DNA of 64,000 nt, from the NCBI GenBank assembly GCA_964421595.1, contig CAYQXY010000020.1, positions 1-64,000 of the forward strand. Direction: 5' to 3'. Shown in pieces: positions 1 through 9,400 of this stretch. Position 1 is the stretch's first letter. Each line of letters starts with the position of its first letter. Under the pieces are notes generated by a model, which saw nothing but the letters and a program-made list of their open reading frames with translations, was not told the origin of the DNA and ran no database searches. Source of the DNA: PXAP01 sp964421595 (GTDB taxonomy: Bacteria > Bacteroidota > Bacteroidia > Bacteroidales > PUMT01). A program made the translations under genes and the position numbers.

Positions 1-1
1 G

Positions 2-149
2 ATTCATCTGTATAAAGCAGGTTAATCAGGTTAATAATCAAGCTATTTTTATTTTCAGGTAATTCATATTCTGAATTTCAATTCCGATGGATCACCCATG
101 GCTTATACAGTTCATTTTGTGTGCCCTGGTTCATGGCAGATTCATTTGA
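2..149 (+). repeat. Dispersed intergenic repeat, copy A
   Basis: This copy shares long blocks with positions 44697-44841, 58289-58438 and (weaker) 56957-57090. It opens with ATTCATCTGTATAAAGCAGG, has a middle block AATTCCGATGGATCACCCAT and ends with GTGTGCC, TGGTTC and GATTCAT blocks. The rest of the gene-free stretch (150-367) holds no recognised element. It contains a start-less open stretch at about 175-362 that I cannot assign. Confidence 0.75.
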
Positions 150-367
150 AAATTTGTATTTTAGCCTCATATAGCAGAATATTGATGTTGATATTCAGTT
201 AAATACCAATTTGAAGTCTGAGAAAATATTTAATCGGACAATAGCGATTTGCAGTAAAGGAGCATTGTTCGGGAAATCAATTTCAGAATATAGAGGCGGG
301 CTTTTTCAAAAATTGCCTTTTCTGTCAAAACCGGTAAGGCTGCAGGTATCTGTAAGGGTTTAATCGG

Positions 368-709
368 TTAGTCAGCGTTACTGTTCTCTTTTTGCTCCTG
401 TTTTTTAATTCCGGTTCTCTGGTAATATCTGCTTAAACGGCCTTTAATCTGAAAATAACGGTAAAGTCCTATGAATATCAGGACCACACTAAGTCCGAGG
501 GCAAGGTAACCAACCCACTGGATACTTCTGAAATCTTCAAGCTGCAGGAATGCAATTCCACCCAGCAGCATATACAGTGAGGTTCGTGTATATGCCAGGA
601 GGGTACGTTCATTAGCGAGTTTTGTCCTTTCCAGCGCAAGATAGTCGCGTAGAATAATCTCTTCTTTTGTGTCAAAAATGTCACTAAAAATTTTCAGCCG
701 GTTTAGCAT
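368..709 (-). CDS. DUF202 / YidH-like small membrane protein
   Basis: The product is 113 aa. An N-terminal amphipathic segment carries the typical ALERTKLANERTLLAYTRTS signature (about residues 26-44), followed by two hydrophobic helices (about 46-62 and 67-85) and a basic, charged tail. This is the DUF202 architecture, an inner-membrane protein family of unknown biochemical role. The gene stands alone; the upstream neighbour on the other strand starts 295 bp away. The downstream side is the repeat-containing edge of the window. Function is not inferable beyond membrane location. Confidence 0.85.
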   Translation of the reverse strand: MLNRLKIFSDIFDTKEEIILRDYLALERTKLANERTLLAYTRTSLYMLLGGIAFLQLEDFRSIQWVGYLALGLSVVLIFIGLYRYFQIKGRLSRYYQRTGIKKQEQKENSNAD

Positions 710-956
710 ATATATCGTTTACTGTTGTTAAATTACCTCTAAATTAAATAATTAATTCCAAACCCTGACAGAAGCCCGTATTTTGGGAGAAAAAAGGAAT
801 GAGTTCAGTTAATATCCTGTAAAACAGACATTAGTGGGCAATGTGATTATCCATTGATTCTTTTTGCATGAAGTTTTAATGGTTGAATGGGTAAGTTCAT
901 TGGAGATTTTCAGCCTTAATTAAAATGGTAATCGTGATTGTTTAACTACTTTTCTA

Positions 957-964
957 TAAATTTG
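957..964 (+). promoter_or_regulatory. Putative Bacteroidota -7 box (TAAATTTG)
   Basis: TAAATTTG fits the TAnnTTTG consensus and lies 40 bp before the ATG of the SMP-30-like gene. A TTG 16 bp upstream is a poor -33 candidate, so this is a weak call. Nothing else was recognised between 710 and 1004. Confidence 0.3.
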
Positions 965-1004
965 TTTATAACAATTAGTTTGAAGCTGATTAAACCAATA
1001 AATC

Positions 1005-1973
1005 ATGAAAAGTGATAAACAAATTCTGAAATCTTTAGAATCAAAACAAAAGAGTTTGCCGGAGAATCTGATACTATCTATTTTGATTTTAGTGCTGATG
1101 GTTCTTCAACCATTAACAATAAATTCGCAGATTATGGATAAAAATTCAATTATTGCAGACGGGGCAGAGTTAAAGCTTTTGGGTGATGGGTATTCTTTTA
1201 CCGAAGGACCTGCTCCTGACAAAAATGGCAATGTGTTTTTTACCGATCAGCCCAACAACTCTATCGTAAAATGGGACCACTCAACAGGTGAACTGTCGGT
1301 TTTCATGGATAAAGCCGGGAGGTCAAACGGAATGTATTTTGACAAGGAAGGCAATCTTATCACTTGCGCTGACATGTTCAACCAGCTCTGGTCAATAAGC
1401 ATGGACGGAGAAGTTACTGTTCTTGTTGACAAGTTTGATCAGAAACTTCTTAACGGACCTAATGACTTATGGATACGACCTGATGGAGGCATATATTTTA
1501 CTGATCCACTTTATAAAAGAAATTACTGGGATCGTGATCCGGAAATGCAGCAGGACGGAGAACATGTATATTATCTTGGTCCTGGCGGGGAAAAGCCTTT
1601 CAGGGTTGATGAAAATGTTGTAAAGCCTAATGGAATAATAGGTACACCTGATGGCAAAACACTGTATGTGGCTGATATTGGTGATAATAAAACCTACCGG
1701 TATGATATTAACCAGGATGGGACCCTTTCAAACCGAAAACTTTTTGCAGAACTTGGTTCTGATGGAATGACAATTGATAATAAGGGGAATGTTTACCTGA
1801 CCGGTAAAGGTGTTACGGTTTTTGACAGCAATGGCCAGCAGATTGCCCATATACCTGTTGATAAAGGCTGGACTGCCAATATATGTTTTGGAGGGCCTGA
1901 GAGGGATATGCTTTTTATAACCGCCATGGATTCGGTATTTGGAATAAAAATGAATGTAAAAGGAGTAAACTAG
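1005..1973 (+). CDS. SMP-30/gluconolactonase family secreted or membrane-anchored protein
   Basis: The product is 322 aa. Residues 22-42 form a hydrophobic signal or anchor segment after a basic N-terminus, so the catalytic part probably faces the periplasm. The rest is a six-bladed propeller of the SMP-30/gluconolactonase/LRE family. The metal-binding residues of the family are in place: Glu67 in FTEGP, Asn in the NGPND motif near residue 151, and Asp in the DGKTLYVAD segment near residue 222. Members hydrolyse sugar lactones or related esters with a divalent metal; the substrate cannot be told from sequence. A DoxX-like gene follows 31 bp downstream on the same strand and may be co-transcribed. 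Confidence 0.85.
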   Translation: MKSDKQILKSLESKQKSLPENLILSILILVLMVLQPLTINSQIMDKNSIIADGAELKLLGDGYSFTEGPAPDKNGNVFFTDQPNNSIVKWDHSTGELSVFMDKAGRSNGMYFDKEGNLITCADMFNQLWSISMDGEVTVLVDKFDQKLLNGPNDLWIRPDGGIYFTDPLYKRNYWDRDPEMQQDGEHVYYLGPGGEKPFRVDENVVKPNGIIGTPDGKTLYVADIGDNKTYRYDINQDGTLSNRKLFAELGSDGMTIDNKGNVYLTGKGVTVFDSNGQQIAHIPVDKGWTANICFGGPERDMLFITAMDSVFGIKMNVKGVN

Positions 1974-2004
1974 AAGGATATCAACATATAAATTAATAAA
2001 AGCT

Positions 2005-2433
2005 ATGAGACGAAAAACCTACAGCACTTCCGACAATCCAATACATATTGCATTGCTTATTTTAAGGGTAAGTTTTGGAATTTTCTACATTATACATGGA
2101 TGGCCGAAAATATCAGGTGGTACTGAGGCCTGGGTTGGCCTTGGTGGATCTATGGAAATTCTCGGGATTAGTTTTGCTCCTGTGTTTTGGGGATTTATGG
2201 CTGCTTTGGCCGAATTTGGGGGCGGAATTCTCCTGATTTTCGGATTGTTTACACGTCCGGTAGCAGCACTTATGCTATTTACTATGATTATTGCAACTCT
2301 TGTGCATGTTACCCAGGGTGACCCGATAAATGCTATTATTAATCCACTGAAAGGACTCGTAGTTTTCGCTGCACTGATCATCAGCGGAGCAGGACGGTTC
2401 TCAGTCGATTATAATATGACGACGAAGCGCTAA
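2005..2433 (+). CDS. DoxX family membrane protein
   Basis: The product is 142 aa with four hydrophobic helices (about residues 15-33, 58-78, 83-103 and 112-130). The pattern LRVSFGIFYIIHGWPKI followed by a glycine-rich loop is typical of DoxX/SURF4-like proteins. These are small integral membrane proteins linked in various bacteria to redox or thiol stress, but their biochemical role is unsettled. The gene sits 31 bp behind the SMP-30-like gene and probably shares its transcript. No terminator was seen in the 150 bp to the convergent lipoprotein gene. Confidence 0.85.
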   Translation: MRRKTYSTSDNPIHIALLILRVSFGIFYIIHGWPKISGGTEAWVGLGGSMEILGISFAPVFWGFMAALAEFGGGILLIFGLFTRPVAALMLFTMIIATLVHVTQGDPINAIINPLKGLVVFAALIISGAGRFSVDYNMTTKR

Positions 2434-2583
2434 GATTTACAGGTATCTTATGGTGAAGGCCAAGGCCCAATAAGACGGAAGCCCAATAAAAACTCCGAAG
2501 ATTGTTTTAGATCCGGGAGTCGATCTTCCGGCACCCGTGCATTTTGCAAATTCAGGATTCGGGTTGTTTTTCCAGAGCAATAA

Positions 2584-3354
2584 TTATTGACCTTGACTGT
2601 TTTGGCCATTAAGTTCCCTTACAAATTCCAGCTCGTTATTCAGGTCTTTCATCCTGAGTGTGGAACCGAGGAGGGTGTAATCCAGTATCTTTCCCGAAAG
2701 GACTTTCAGGAATTCATTTTCAGTCTCCTGAATATCTATGCATGCCATTTTGGTTGATACGATGTTGCCGGTAACAAGCCTGTTTTTTACAAGTTCGGCA
2801 TTTCCATGGAAATTGTTGCAACCGCCAAAGCCTGAAATGGATTTTGCTTCGGTATCAATAGTCAAAAAGGGAGGTTTTCTATCTTCCGGAAAACCAATGT
2901 TTACTCCATTTATTTTTTCAAGTATCCAGACATCATTTAAACCATATTTCCCAATGAACTGTCCGCATCCTTCAAATTTTTTCTGAACGCTGTCATTTTC
3001 AACTAAGCCCAAAACTACCCTGTAGGGGAATAAATTACCTGACATATTATCCATACACTCTTCTTTCGAAATAATGATATTCAGTATTCCTTCCCGCGAG
3101 CGAACAGAATATTCTTTAAGTGAATCGCCAGGCATTTCAAGATCTTTAATTGCTGCGGTAATTAAAGGGTACTCTTCGGTAAAGCTCCGGAAAACAATAC
3201 CCTCATCGAATCCAATTTCCAGTCCCCAGAAAGGCTCATTGCCGGTAGCCTTGAAATCTGCATCAAAATCATCAGGATTGTCGATATTCCGAACACCGGC
3301 ACATCCTGTCAGAAGTGATATTATTACAGTAAAAAGCAGGAGTCTGGTTTTCAT
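2584..3354 (-). CDS. META-domain lipoprotein with COG3650-like N-terminal domain
   Basis: The product is 256 aa. The N-terminus is a lipoprotein signal with lipobox LLTGC (Cys18). Residues about 30-140 resemble the COG3650 putative membrane-protein domain, recognisable by the ATGNEPFWGLEI motif. Residues about 143-245 form a META/HslJ-like domain with the signature SGFGGCNNFHGNAEL and a later MACID segment. HslJ-like domains are linked to heat-shock and novobiocin resistance in E. coli, but the molecular role is unknown. It is likely exported and lipid-anchored. The gene is monocistronic and convergent with the DoxX gene. Confidence 0.85.
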   Translation of the reverse strand: MKTRLLLFTVIISLLTGCAGVRNIDNPDDFDADFKATGNEPFWGLEIGFDEGIVFRSFTEEYPLITAAIKDLEMPGDSLKEYSVRSREGILNIIISKEECMDNMSGNLFPYRVVLGLVENDSVQKKFEGCGQFIGKYGLNDVWILEKINGVNIGFPEDRKPPFLTIDTEAKSISGFGGCNNFHGNAELVKNRLVTGNIVSTKMACIDIQETENEFLKVLSGKILDYTLLGSTLRMKDLNNELEFVRELNGQNSQGQ

Positions 3355-3820
3355 TATACTTAAATTAAGTTAATTATTTGACACTTATGTCCCGGAATTT
3401 ACCATCCTGATTTTGTGCCTCTTGCCAAATGTACTGTTACTTAACTAAAGCAAAAAACCACTAAAATAGCTCAGCCGGGATAAAAACAAGCGGTCAAGAA
3501 ATCTTCATCGCAATAAAACTGCTGCATATTTTACAACACCAGAGAAACCTCCAAAATCGGGGTTGGCAAGCTTTTTCGTGACCCGGCACGGCCATTGCCG
3601 GAAAATTAGAAACATGCAAACATCAAATTTTTCTGATCCTGCCACTACATAGCCACTATTTACAAATTTACAAAAACCGTGCTACCTTTTTTAATGATTC
3701 ACGGTTCTTCCTGCTTAAAATAATTTTAAATAACGTCAGTCTGACTAATTGTCGATTTGAATAACCTGTTCTTTTGTATTTTAGTGCGGGAGAAAAGCTT
3801 GAATAATTTTGATATTACAG
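3355..3820. other. Gene-free stretch upstream of the molybdoenzyme operon
   Basis: These 466 bp lie between divergent genes. The only structure noted is a short GC-rich inverted repeat, CCGGCA / TGCCGG, at 3583-3601, without a T-tract. No TAnnTTTG box with a convincing -33 partner was found, although an operon promoter must be here. Confidence 0.4.
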
Positions 3821-6274
3821 ATGAAGGGTGATAACCAGGAAGAAATGTTACAGAATAGAGAAGATTGCACTTCAAAGCAGAAGCCTGATTATGGAGATGG
3901 GGCTATCGACCGCAGGTGTTTTTTAAAGCTTGGGGCTGTTCTTGGCGGGGGACTGATTGCTGGTGGACCGCTGGCAGGGTGTATAAACGAACTGGAAAAA
4001 TACTCACCTGTTATTGTTGAAGAGGCTGACGGGATAAAAATAATCCGTGCAGGTTGTCCTTCCCATAATTGCGGTGGCCGGTGCGTGCTGACCCTTCATG
4101 TGAAAGATGAGAAAATTCTGCGAATCGAGACCGATGACCGGCCAAACGATTCAATTTCCGATCCTCAGTTGCGGGCCTGTATAAGGGGACGTTCATACCG
4201 CCGCAGGCAATATCATCCCGACCGCCTCAAGTATCCGATGAAAAGGATTGGTAAGAGGGGAGAAGGCAGGTTTGAAAGGATAAGCTGGGATGAGGCATAT
4301 GATATTCTTGCATCGCAAATTGAAAGGGTCAGGAAGAAATATGGCAATGAGGCGATACTGGTGCCATATGGCACGGGCAGTTATAACCAGGTGGGTGGAA
4401 GACAGACAGCCGCCAGGCTGATGAATATGCTCGGCGGTTCACTCGGATATTACAATTCATACAGCTGGGCATGTATAAGCCGGGCCACTCCATATGTTTA
4501 CGGTACATCGGTCACCGGTAATCAGCGGCAGGACTGGGTGAACAGCAAATTTATCATTATGTGGGGCTGGAATCCGGCAGAGATGCGTGACGGGACCAAC
4601 AGCGACTTTTTTATTAAAAAAGCACGTGAAAACGGTGCCAGGGTGGTCTGCATAGATCCGCAAATGACTATGAGTGCTGTCTCGCTTGCCGATGAGTGGA
4701 TCCCCATCAGGCCGGGAACCGATGTTGCAATGATGAGTGCGATGGCATATACCATCATTTCGGAGAACCTGCACGATCGTGATTTTATAGACCGGTGCTG
4801 TGTAGGATTCGATAAATCTCAAATGCCATCGGGGTTTGAGAAGGAGGAGAGCTATTATGATTATATTTTCGGTATTCATGACGGCATACCAAAAACTCCT
4901 GAATGGGCCGAATCCATTACCGGGGTGCCTGCCCGGACGATTGAGCGGATAGGCAGGGAGTATGGTAGCAGCAAGCCTGCAGTTCTATACCAGGGCTATG
5001 GAATGCAGCGCAGGGCTTATGGTGAACAGCCGGTTCTTGCAGGTTGTGTTCTGGCTGCTATCACCGGCAATGTTGGCATACCCGGCGGATGGGCCAGCGG
5101 CATTGCCCTGCAGGCGGATGACGGGGGTCCTTTCTGGAACGTCTTTCCGACCGGAAGGAATCCGGTAAGTGCCAGTATTCCGGTGTTTTTATGGACCGAG
5201 GCTGTACTCCGCGGAACAGAAATGGGACCTGCCGAGGGACTCCGCGGGTCAGACAGACTTCAAAGCAATGTGAAACTTATTTGGTGCGTAGCATCCAATA
5301 TACTGATTAACCAGCATGCCGACGTAAACCGTACGGCGAAAATACTGGCCGATGAGAGCCTGGTCGAGTTTATTGCGTTCCAGGATCAGTTCATGACTCC
5401 TTCGGGGAAATTCGCCGACCTGGTGTTGCCTGTGTGCACCCAGTTTGAAAGCTGGGGGGCTGAGGATGGATGGAAATACGGCGATGAGGTAATCCTTATG
5501 CCCCGCATCGCTACTCCCCCCTGGGAGACCAAAAGCGATTATCACATCTGTGAGGGACTGGCCGAAAGATTTGGTTTGAAAGATCGGTATACTGAGGGAA
5601 GAAATGAGAAAGACTGGGTTGAATGGACGCTTGACAGGTACCGTGCCACACGTTTCCCTGACATACCCTCCCTCAGCGAACTGGAGAAAAAGAATGAAGG
5701 AGTTTATAGCGTGCCCGTTACAAATCCTAAAGTTGCTTTTACCGATTTCAGAAAGGATCCGGTAAAATACCCGCTTAACACACCTTCGGGCAAGGTTGAG
5801 ATTTTTTCTTCCCGCCTGTTTGAAATGGGAAATCCTATGGAAATTCCAGCCGTACCGAAATACATTCAGGAATGGGAGAGCCCTTTCGGGGATGAAAGAG
5901 TCAATTATCCCCTGCAGGCGATAGGTCATCATTACATGTCCAGGGTACATTCCACTCATGACAACGTCGACTGGTTGGACGAGGCTTTTCCGCAAAGAGT
6001 ATTTATAAATCCGCTCGATGCATCAGAACGGGGGATAGAAGATGGTGATGAGGTGAAAGTATGGAACGAGCGTGGTTGTATGATCATCCCCTGTCGGTTT
6101 ACTCCGAAAATCATGCCGGGTGTGGTAAATATACCTCAAGGTGCATGGTGGACACCTGACGAGGAGGGTATAGATAGACGGGGCTGTATAAATGTGCTTA
6201 CTTCCCACAAGTGGACACCGCTGGCATTTGGCAACGCGCAGCATACAATAATGGTTCAGTTGGAGAAGGCATAA
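3821..6274 (+). CDS. DMSO-reductase-family molybdopterin oxidoreductase, catalytic subunit (DmsA-like)
   Basis: The product is 817 aa from the ATG at 3821; a TTG 12 bp upstream (3809) is in frame but less likely. The N-terminus has a twin-arginine signal, DRRCFLKLG at about residues 30-38, ending in a lipobox-like LAGC. A [4Fe-4S] ligand set follows: C79-x4-C84-x3-C88 and C120. The segment YNSYSWACISRATPYVYG near residue 215 corresponds to the DmsA region carrying the serine Mo ligand, so a Ser-ligated Mo-bis-MGD enzyme of the DMSO reductase type is likely. The C-terminal third has the usual molydopterin dinucleotide-binding barrel. It is followed 17 bp later by the Fe-S subunit. Substrate is unknown; no dedicated TorD/DmsD-type chaperone gene is nearby. 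Confidence 0.9.
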   Translation: MKGDNQEEMLQNREDCTSKQKPDYGDGAIDRRCFLKLGAVLGGGLIAGGPLAGCINELEKYSPVIVEEADGIKIIRAGCPSHNCGGRCVLTLHVKDEKILRIETDDRPNDSISDPQLRACIRGRSYRRRQYHPDRLKYPMKRIGKRGEGRFERISWDEAYDILASQIERVRKKYGNEAILVPYGTGSYNQVGGRQTAARLMNMLGGSLGYYNSYSWACISRATPYVYGTSVTGNQRQDWVNSKFIIMWGWNPAEMRDGTNSDFFIKKARENGARVVCIDPQMTMSAVSLADEWIPIRPGTDVAMMSAMAYTIISENLHDRDFIDRCCVGFDKSQMPSGFEKEESYYDYIFGIHDGIPKTPEWAESITGVPARTIERIGREYGSSKPAVLYQGYGMQRRAYGEQPVLAGCVLAAITGNVGIPGGWASGIALQADDGGPFWNVFPTGRNPVSASIPVFLWTEAVLRGTEMGPAEGLRGSDRLQSNVKLIWCVASNILINQHADVNRTAKILADESLVEFIAFQDQFMTPSGKFADLVLPVCTQFESWGAEDGWKYGDEVILMPRIATPPWETKSDYHICEGLAERFGLKDRYTEGRNEKDWVEWTLDRYRATRFPDIPSLSELEKKNEGVYSVPVTNPKVAFTDFRKDPVKYPLNTPSGKVEIFSSRLFEMGNPMEIPAVPKYIQEWESPFGDERVNYPLQAIGHHYMSRVHSTHDNVDWLDEAFPQRVFINPLDASERGIEDGDEVKVWNERGCMIIPCRFTPKIMPGVVNIPQGAWWTPDEEGIDRRGCINVLTSHKWTPLAFGNAQHTIMVQLEKA

Positions 6275-6291
6275 TTCAGATAATATATTCT

Positions 6292-6915
6292 ATGAAGAAG
6301 CAGCTCACTTTTTATTTTGATTCATCTTCCTGTTCAGGATGCAAAACCTGCCAGATGGCATGCAGGGACAAGCATGATCTGTCCAGAGGAGTTCTGTGGA
6401 GGAGAGTTTATGAGGTTGCAGGCGGCGACTGGAAAAAGGACGGGATGGCCTGGGTGCCCGATATTTACTCTTACTTTATCTCAATGGCATGTAATCATTG
6501 TGAGAAGCCTGTATGCCTTACTTCATGCCCCAATAAGGCAATTACCAAAAATGATAATGGAATTGTACTTATAGATGAGAAAAAATGCATGGGATGCCGC
6601 TATTGTGAATGGACTTGTCCCTATGGTGCCCTGCATTACGATCACCAGAACGGGGTAATGAGCAAATGTACAATGTGTGAGGATTTACTTCTGCAGGGTA
6701 AAAAGCCGGCCTGTATATCAGCCTGCCCTATGAGGGCAATGGAAATAACTGATGGAGCTATGGCCGGAATTTCCGGGCAATCGGAACGACCGGATATGTT
6801 TCCGCTGCCTGATCCAGATTTAACAAAACCTGCACTGGTGGTGAAGCCCCATCCTCATTCAATCAGGGCAGAAAAGGATAAATTAAGAATCAACAACAAG
6901 GAGGAGGTAAGATGA
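6292..6915 (+). CDS. Four-cluster ferredoxin subunit of the molybdoenzyme (DmsB-like)
   Basis: The product is 207 aa from the ATG at 6292. A longer frame begins at 6211 but overlaps the catalytic gene, so it is rejected. It starts with C14-x2-C17-x2-C20-x3-C24, and further cysteine groups CNHCEKPVCLTSCP, CMGCRYCEWTCP and CTMCEDLLLQGKKPACISACP make sixteen ligands for four [4Fe-4S] clusters, as in DmsB/NrfC/PhsB. It has no signal peptide, so it is presumably exported together with the Tat-bearing catalytic subunit. It passes electrons between the membrane anchor and the Mo site. The stop overlaps the start of the anchor gene. Confidence 0.92.
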   Translation: MKKQLTFYFDSSSCSGCKTCQMACRDKHDLSRGVLWRRVYEVAGGDWKKDGMAWVPDIYSYFISMACNHCEKPVCLTSCPNKAITKNDNGIVLIDEKKCMGCRYCEWTCPYGALHYDHQNGVMSKCTMCEDLLLQGKKPACISACPMRAMEITDGAMAGISGQSERPDMFPLPDPDLTKPALVVKPHPHSIRAEKDKLRINNKEEVR

Positions 6916-7793
6916 ACAGTAATGAATGGCCCCTGATATTTTTTACACTTTTCTCGCAGATGGCTGCCGGACTTGTTGCGGGATTTGTAATCTTGCGTGC
7001 TGTCAGGCAATCTGCCATATCTGACGGTGCCGAAAGAAATATAATATTGACGGCGTTTGGTATAATGACAATTGCCCTCCTGTTATCATTTTTTCATCTT
7101 GGTTCGCCAGCAAATGCAGTTTATGCATTAAGTAATATAGGCACTTCATGGCTTAGCCGGGAGATACTGGCGGTTTCTGTTTTTTGGGGACTGCTTCTTG
7201 TGTGGTTTATAGTTTTGAAATTCCCTGACAGGTTAGCGAAGGCCAGCCCTATTATACAGTGGGTATGTGCCCTGGCCGGGATTGTTATGGTTTACACTAT
7301 GGCCCGTCTTTATATGATCCAAACAGTGCCACCGTGGAATTCCCTTTTTACCATTTCGTATTTTTATTCAAGCAGTGTTTTGCTCGGCGTTCCTTTACTG
7401 ATGTTTATATTGATGAAAAACGATCATTATTTTTCACTGCGTCTCCAGGAACAATCTGATGGCACTGACCTGCCCGTGAGGTATGTTTTTGCAGTTTTAA
7501 TTGGTCTTGCATTCCTGTCATTCATCTTAAGATCCGGATATAATCTGATTACAGATCCTGCTGGCAATATGCCGGTTTTTGCTCCAGAGGTTTTCTCCCC
7601 ATGGTTAAAGGTTTTGCATTTTTTGTTGCTTGGCAGCGCCGTGAGCATGTTCATAGTTGTATTAATTACGCCTGTAATTAAAAAACTGAAATTCAAGTCA
7701 AATATAGTCCTGGTTGCCTTTACCTTTCTGATGATCTCGGAAATTATTGGCCGGTATATGTTCTATGCCGGCTATTACAGGCTGGGAGTATAG
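6912..7793 (+). CDS. DmsC-like membrane anchor subunit
   Basis: The product is 293 aa with about eight hydrophobic helices, the DmsC layout (menaquinol-oxidising anchor of DMSO-reductase-type complexes). The ATG overlaps the preceding stop as ATGA (6912-6915). It has a strong ribosome-binding site, AAGGAGGAGG, just upstream, which is unusual for Bacteroidota and suggests tight coupling with the Fe-S subunit. The MFYAGYYRLG end is typical of DmsC C-termini. The operon ends here: the next gene is on the opposite strand and no T-tract hairpin was seen. Confidence 0.85.
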   Translation: MNSNEWPLIFFTLFSQMAAGLVAGFVILRAVRQSAISDGAERNIILTAFGIMTIALLLSFFHLGSPANAVYALSNIGTSWLSREILAVSVFWGLLLVWFIVLKFPDRLAKASPIIQWVCALAGIVMVYTMARLYMIQTVPPWNSLFTISYFYSSSVLLGVPLLMFILMKNDHYFSLRLQEQSDGTDLPVRYVFAVLIGLAFLSFILRSGYNLITDPAGNMPVFAPEVFSPWLKVLHFLLLGSAVSMFIVVLITPVIKKLKFKSNIVLVAFTFLMISEIIGRYMFYAGYYRLGV

Positions 7794-7848
7794 GGCATTT
7801 GCAACTAGCCTACTTTAACAGGCATTCGGGTGCAAATAAGTCAAACTC

Positions 7849-8268
7849 TTACATGTGTGTTTGTTTTTTCCAGTTTTCGATCTTTAAACCAGGTATCCGG
7901 CTAAAATGTTTAACATTGTTGGTGATCAGGGTCATATCATTTTCAATAGCAATTCCGGCAATTAAAACATCAATATCATCCAATTTATTACCTGATTTCC
8001 TTAATGTTCCATATATTTCTGCTGAAATTTTTACAGATTTCTCAGTAAGAGGAAGAATAATGTTTTCAGAAACAAAATCTTCAAATATTGATATTTGTTT
8101 GAAAGCATTCTTGGCCGAAAGTCCGCTCAATATTTCATAATAAGATATCAGGTTGATTTCAAGGACATCATAATAATCAAGATAATTATTTAGATTCTGT
8201 ATAACTTCAGGGTCCCCTTTCAGGAAATGCGTAAGGATGTCGGTATCAATAAGTGCCCTATTCATCAA
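7849..8268 (-). CDS. vapC: PIN-domain toxin, VapC-type
   Basis: The product is 139 aa. PIN-fold acidic residues are visible: Asp in ALIDTDIL near residue 9, Glu in YYEILSG near residue 45, and Asp in LDDIDVLIAGIA near residue 98 with a later TNNVKHFSRIPGL segment. The family cuts RNA, often initiator tRNA. The start overlaps the end of the small upstream gene by 11 bp, the usual antitoxin-toxin coupling. This is a probable type II module in an accessory patch between the molybdoenzyme operon and a broken permease gene. Confidence 0.85.
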   Translation of the reverse strand: MMNRALIDTDILTHFLKGDPEVIQNLNNYLDYYDVLEINLISYYEILSGLSAKNAFKQISIFEDFVSENIILPLTEKSVKISAEIYGTLRKSGNKLDDIDVLIAGIAIENDMTLITNNVKHFSRIPGLKIENWKKQTHM

Positions 8269-8491
8269 TTCTTCTCTTATTGCTTTTCCTTCTGGAAATT
8301 AATTTATCCGTGAAATTTTTAAGAAGATCATCGTCAATATTATCCCAGGCACCGGCAAATGAGAGAATCTTGTCTTTATGAGTGATATTTTCTTCTAATT
8401 CTGCAGCAAAGTCATCTAATTGCTTTAGTTTATCTGCACGGATTCTTTGTATCCTGCGTATTAACTGGTCACGTATTTGTGTATCTGACAT
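8258..8491 (-). CDS. VapB-type antitoxin partner of the PIN toxin
   Basis: The product is 77 aa, charged and mostly helical. The N-terminal half (RRIQRIRADKLKQLDDFAAE) is probably the oligomerising or DNA-contacting part. The C-terminal part, DDDLLKNFTDKLISRRKSN, resembles toxin-neutralising tails found before PIN genes in Bacteroidota. It overlaps the toxin gene by 11 bp. The antitoxin role is inferred from position, size and charge; I see no classical AbrB or ribbon-helix-helix signature. Confidence 0.7.
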   Translation of the reverse strand: MSDTQIRDQLIRRIQRIRADKLKQLDDFAAELEENITHKDKILSFAGAWDNIDDDLLKNFTDKLISRRKSNKRRIDE

Positions 8492-8800
8492 AATTGTTAT
8501 ATGCTTTTTTCAAAATTACTAAAAATCTAATTATAGTAGGTTTAAATACTATGTGATTTTTATCCCCGGCTTAACTTATAAGTTACTCTTAATATCAGGT
8601 TTACCAAAATGGGAACTGCAGCCAACTTGTCCTCAATATCGGTTATCGCTTTCTTTTACCATAAACAGGCAGAATGGGCCCGCCCTGGTAACTTAGGCTA
8701 ATGAACGATCCCGGTATATCTCCCTGCCTAATCCGGCATTTATGAGCATGAGAAGATTAATATCAGGCTGTCAATCAGTAAGTGTGTTTTACAATCAAGG
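8492..8800. other. Gene-free stretch between vapBC and a permease fragment
   Basis: These 309 bp separate the divergently oriented antitoxin gene and the truncated permease fragment. I see no clear repeat, terminator or TAnnTTTG promoter. I also could not recognise the missing upstream part of the permease in any frame. Confidence 0.35.
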
Positions 8801-9256
8801 GTGACAAGAGAAAGGTTGGAGCATTTGTTTTTTGATGATCAGCTCAAACTTTACTCGCAGGATGAAGAACAGTGGGGCAACCTGATCAAATTATTTACAG
8901 TTTTATCGGTCTTCCTGATTAGCCTGGGATTAGCAGGACTATCAGCTTTTATCCTGAACAACAGGACAAAGGAAATAGCCATCCGCAAAGTGTTCGGCGC
9001 CGGTTATTCAAGACTATTATGGCTTGTTTACAAAGAGTTTATTCTTATGTCAGCGGCGGCCATTTTAATTTCAGCACCAATAGCCTGGTATTTTTCGTCA
9101 AGATGGTTAGAGTCATTTCACAGGCAGATATCCGTTGGCCCGGGTATTTTCATATTTTCATTTACAGCACTATTGCTATTCACAGTGATTTGCATTTCAT
9201 ATAAAGGAATTCAGGTAATTAATTCCAGAATTTCAGATACAATAAAAAATGAATAA
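8801..9256 (+). pseudogene. C-terminal remnant of an FtsX/MacB-like permease
   Basis: The frame gives 151 aa (GTG start at 8801, probably not a real start). It matches only the last part of the large permeases at 50171-52507 and 53842-56277. It has the pre-helix segment HLFFDDQLKLYSQDEEQWG and a helix with LAGLSAFILNNRTKEIAIRKVFGA, equivalent to the TKEIGIRKxxGA segment in the intact copies. Two further helices follow, with IAWYFSSRWLE equivalent to AWYFMSSWLE. About 600 N-terminal residues are missing, including the periplasmic domain. This is most likely a dead gene fragment left after deletion or recombination. Confidence 0.8.
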
Positions 9257-9400
9257 TTAGAAGGCAAAATCGGGCTACCTTACAAATTCATATTACATAT
9301 CAGTGGAAGTCTTTTCTAATTTCACTGGCAATTCCAAGACCTCCATTGTCTGGTGATTGGATAAGTCTGCAATTCCTTTAAACAAGGAGTTATTGTGATC

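Noticed and set aside
175..362. Open stretch without start (about 62 codons) ending in a VRLQVSVRV-like segment
   Set aside because: It could be a C-terminal remnant of a barrel protein, but there is no start codon and no second motif to support a family. Left unassigned.
5249..5995. 248-codon open frame on the minus strand inside the molybdoenzyme gene
   Set aside because: It lies opposite a strongly conserved family coding sequence and has no recognisable domain, signal or RBS. It is an antisense shadow.
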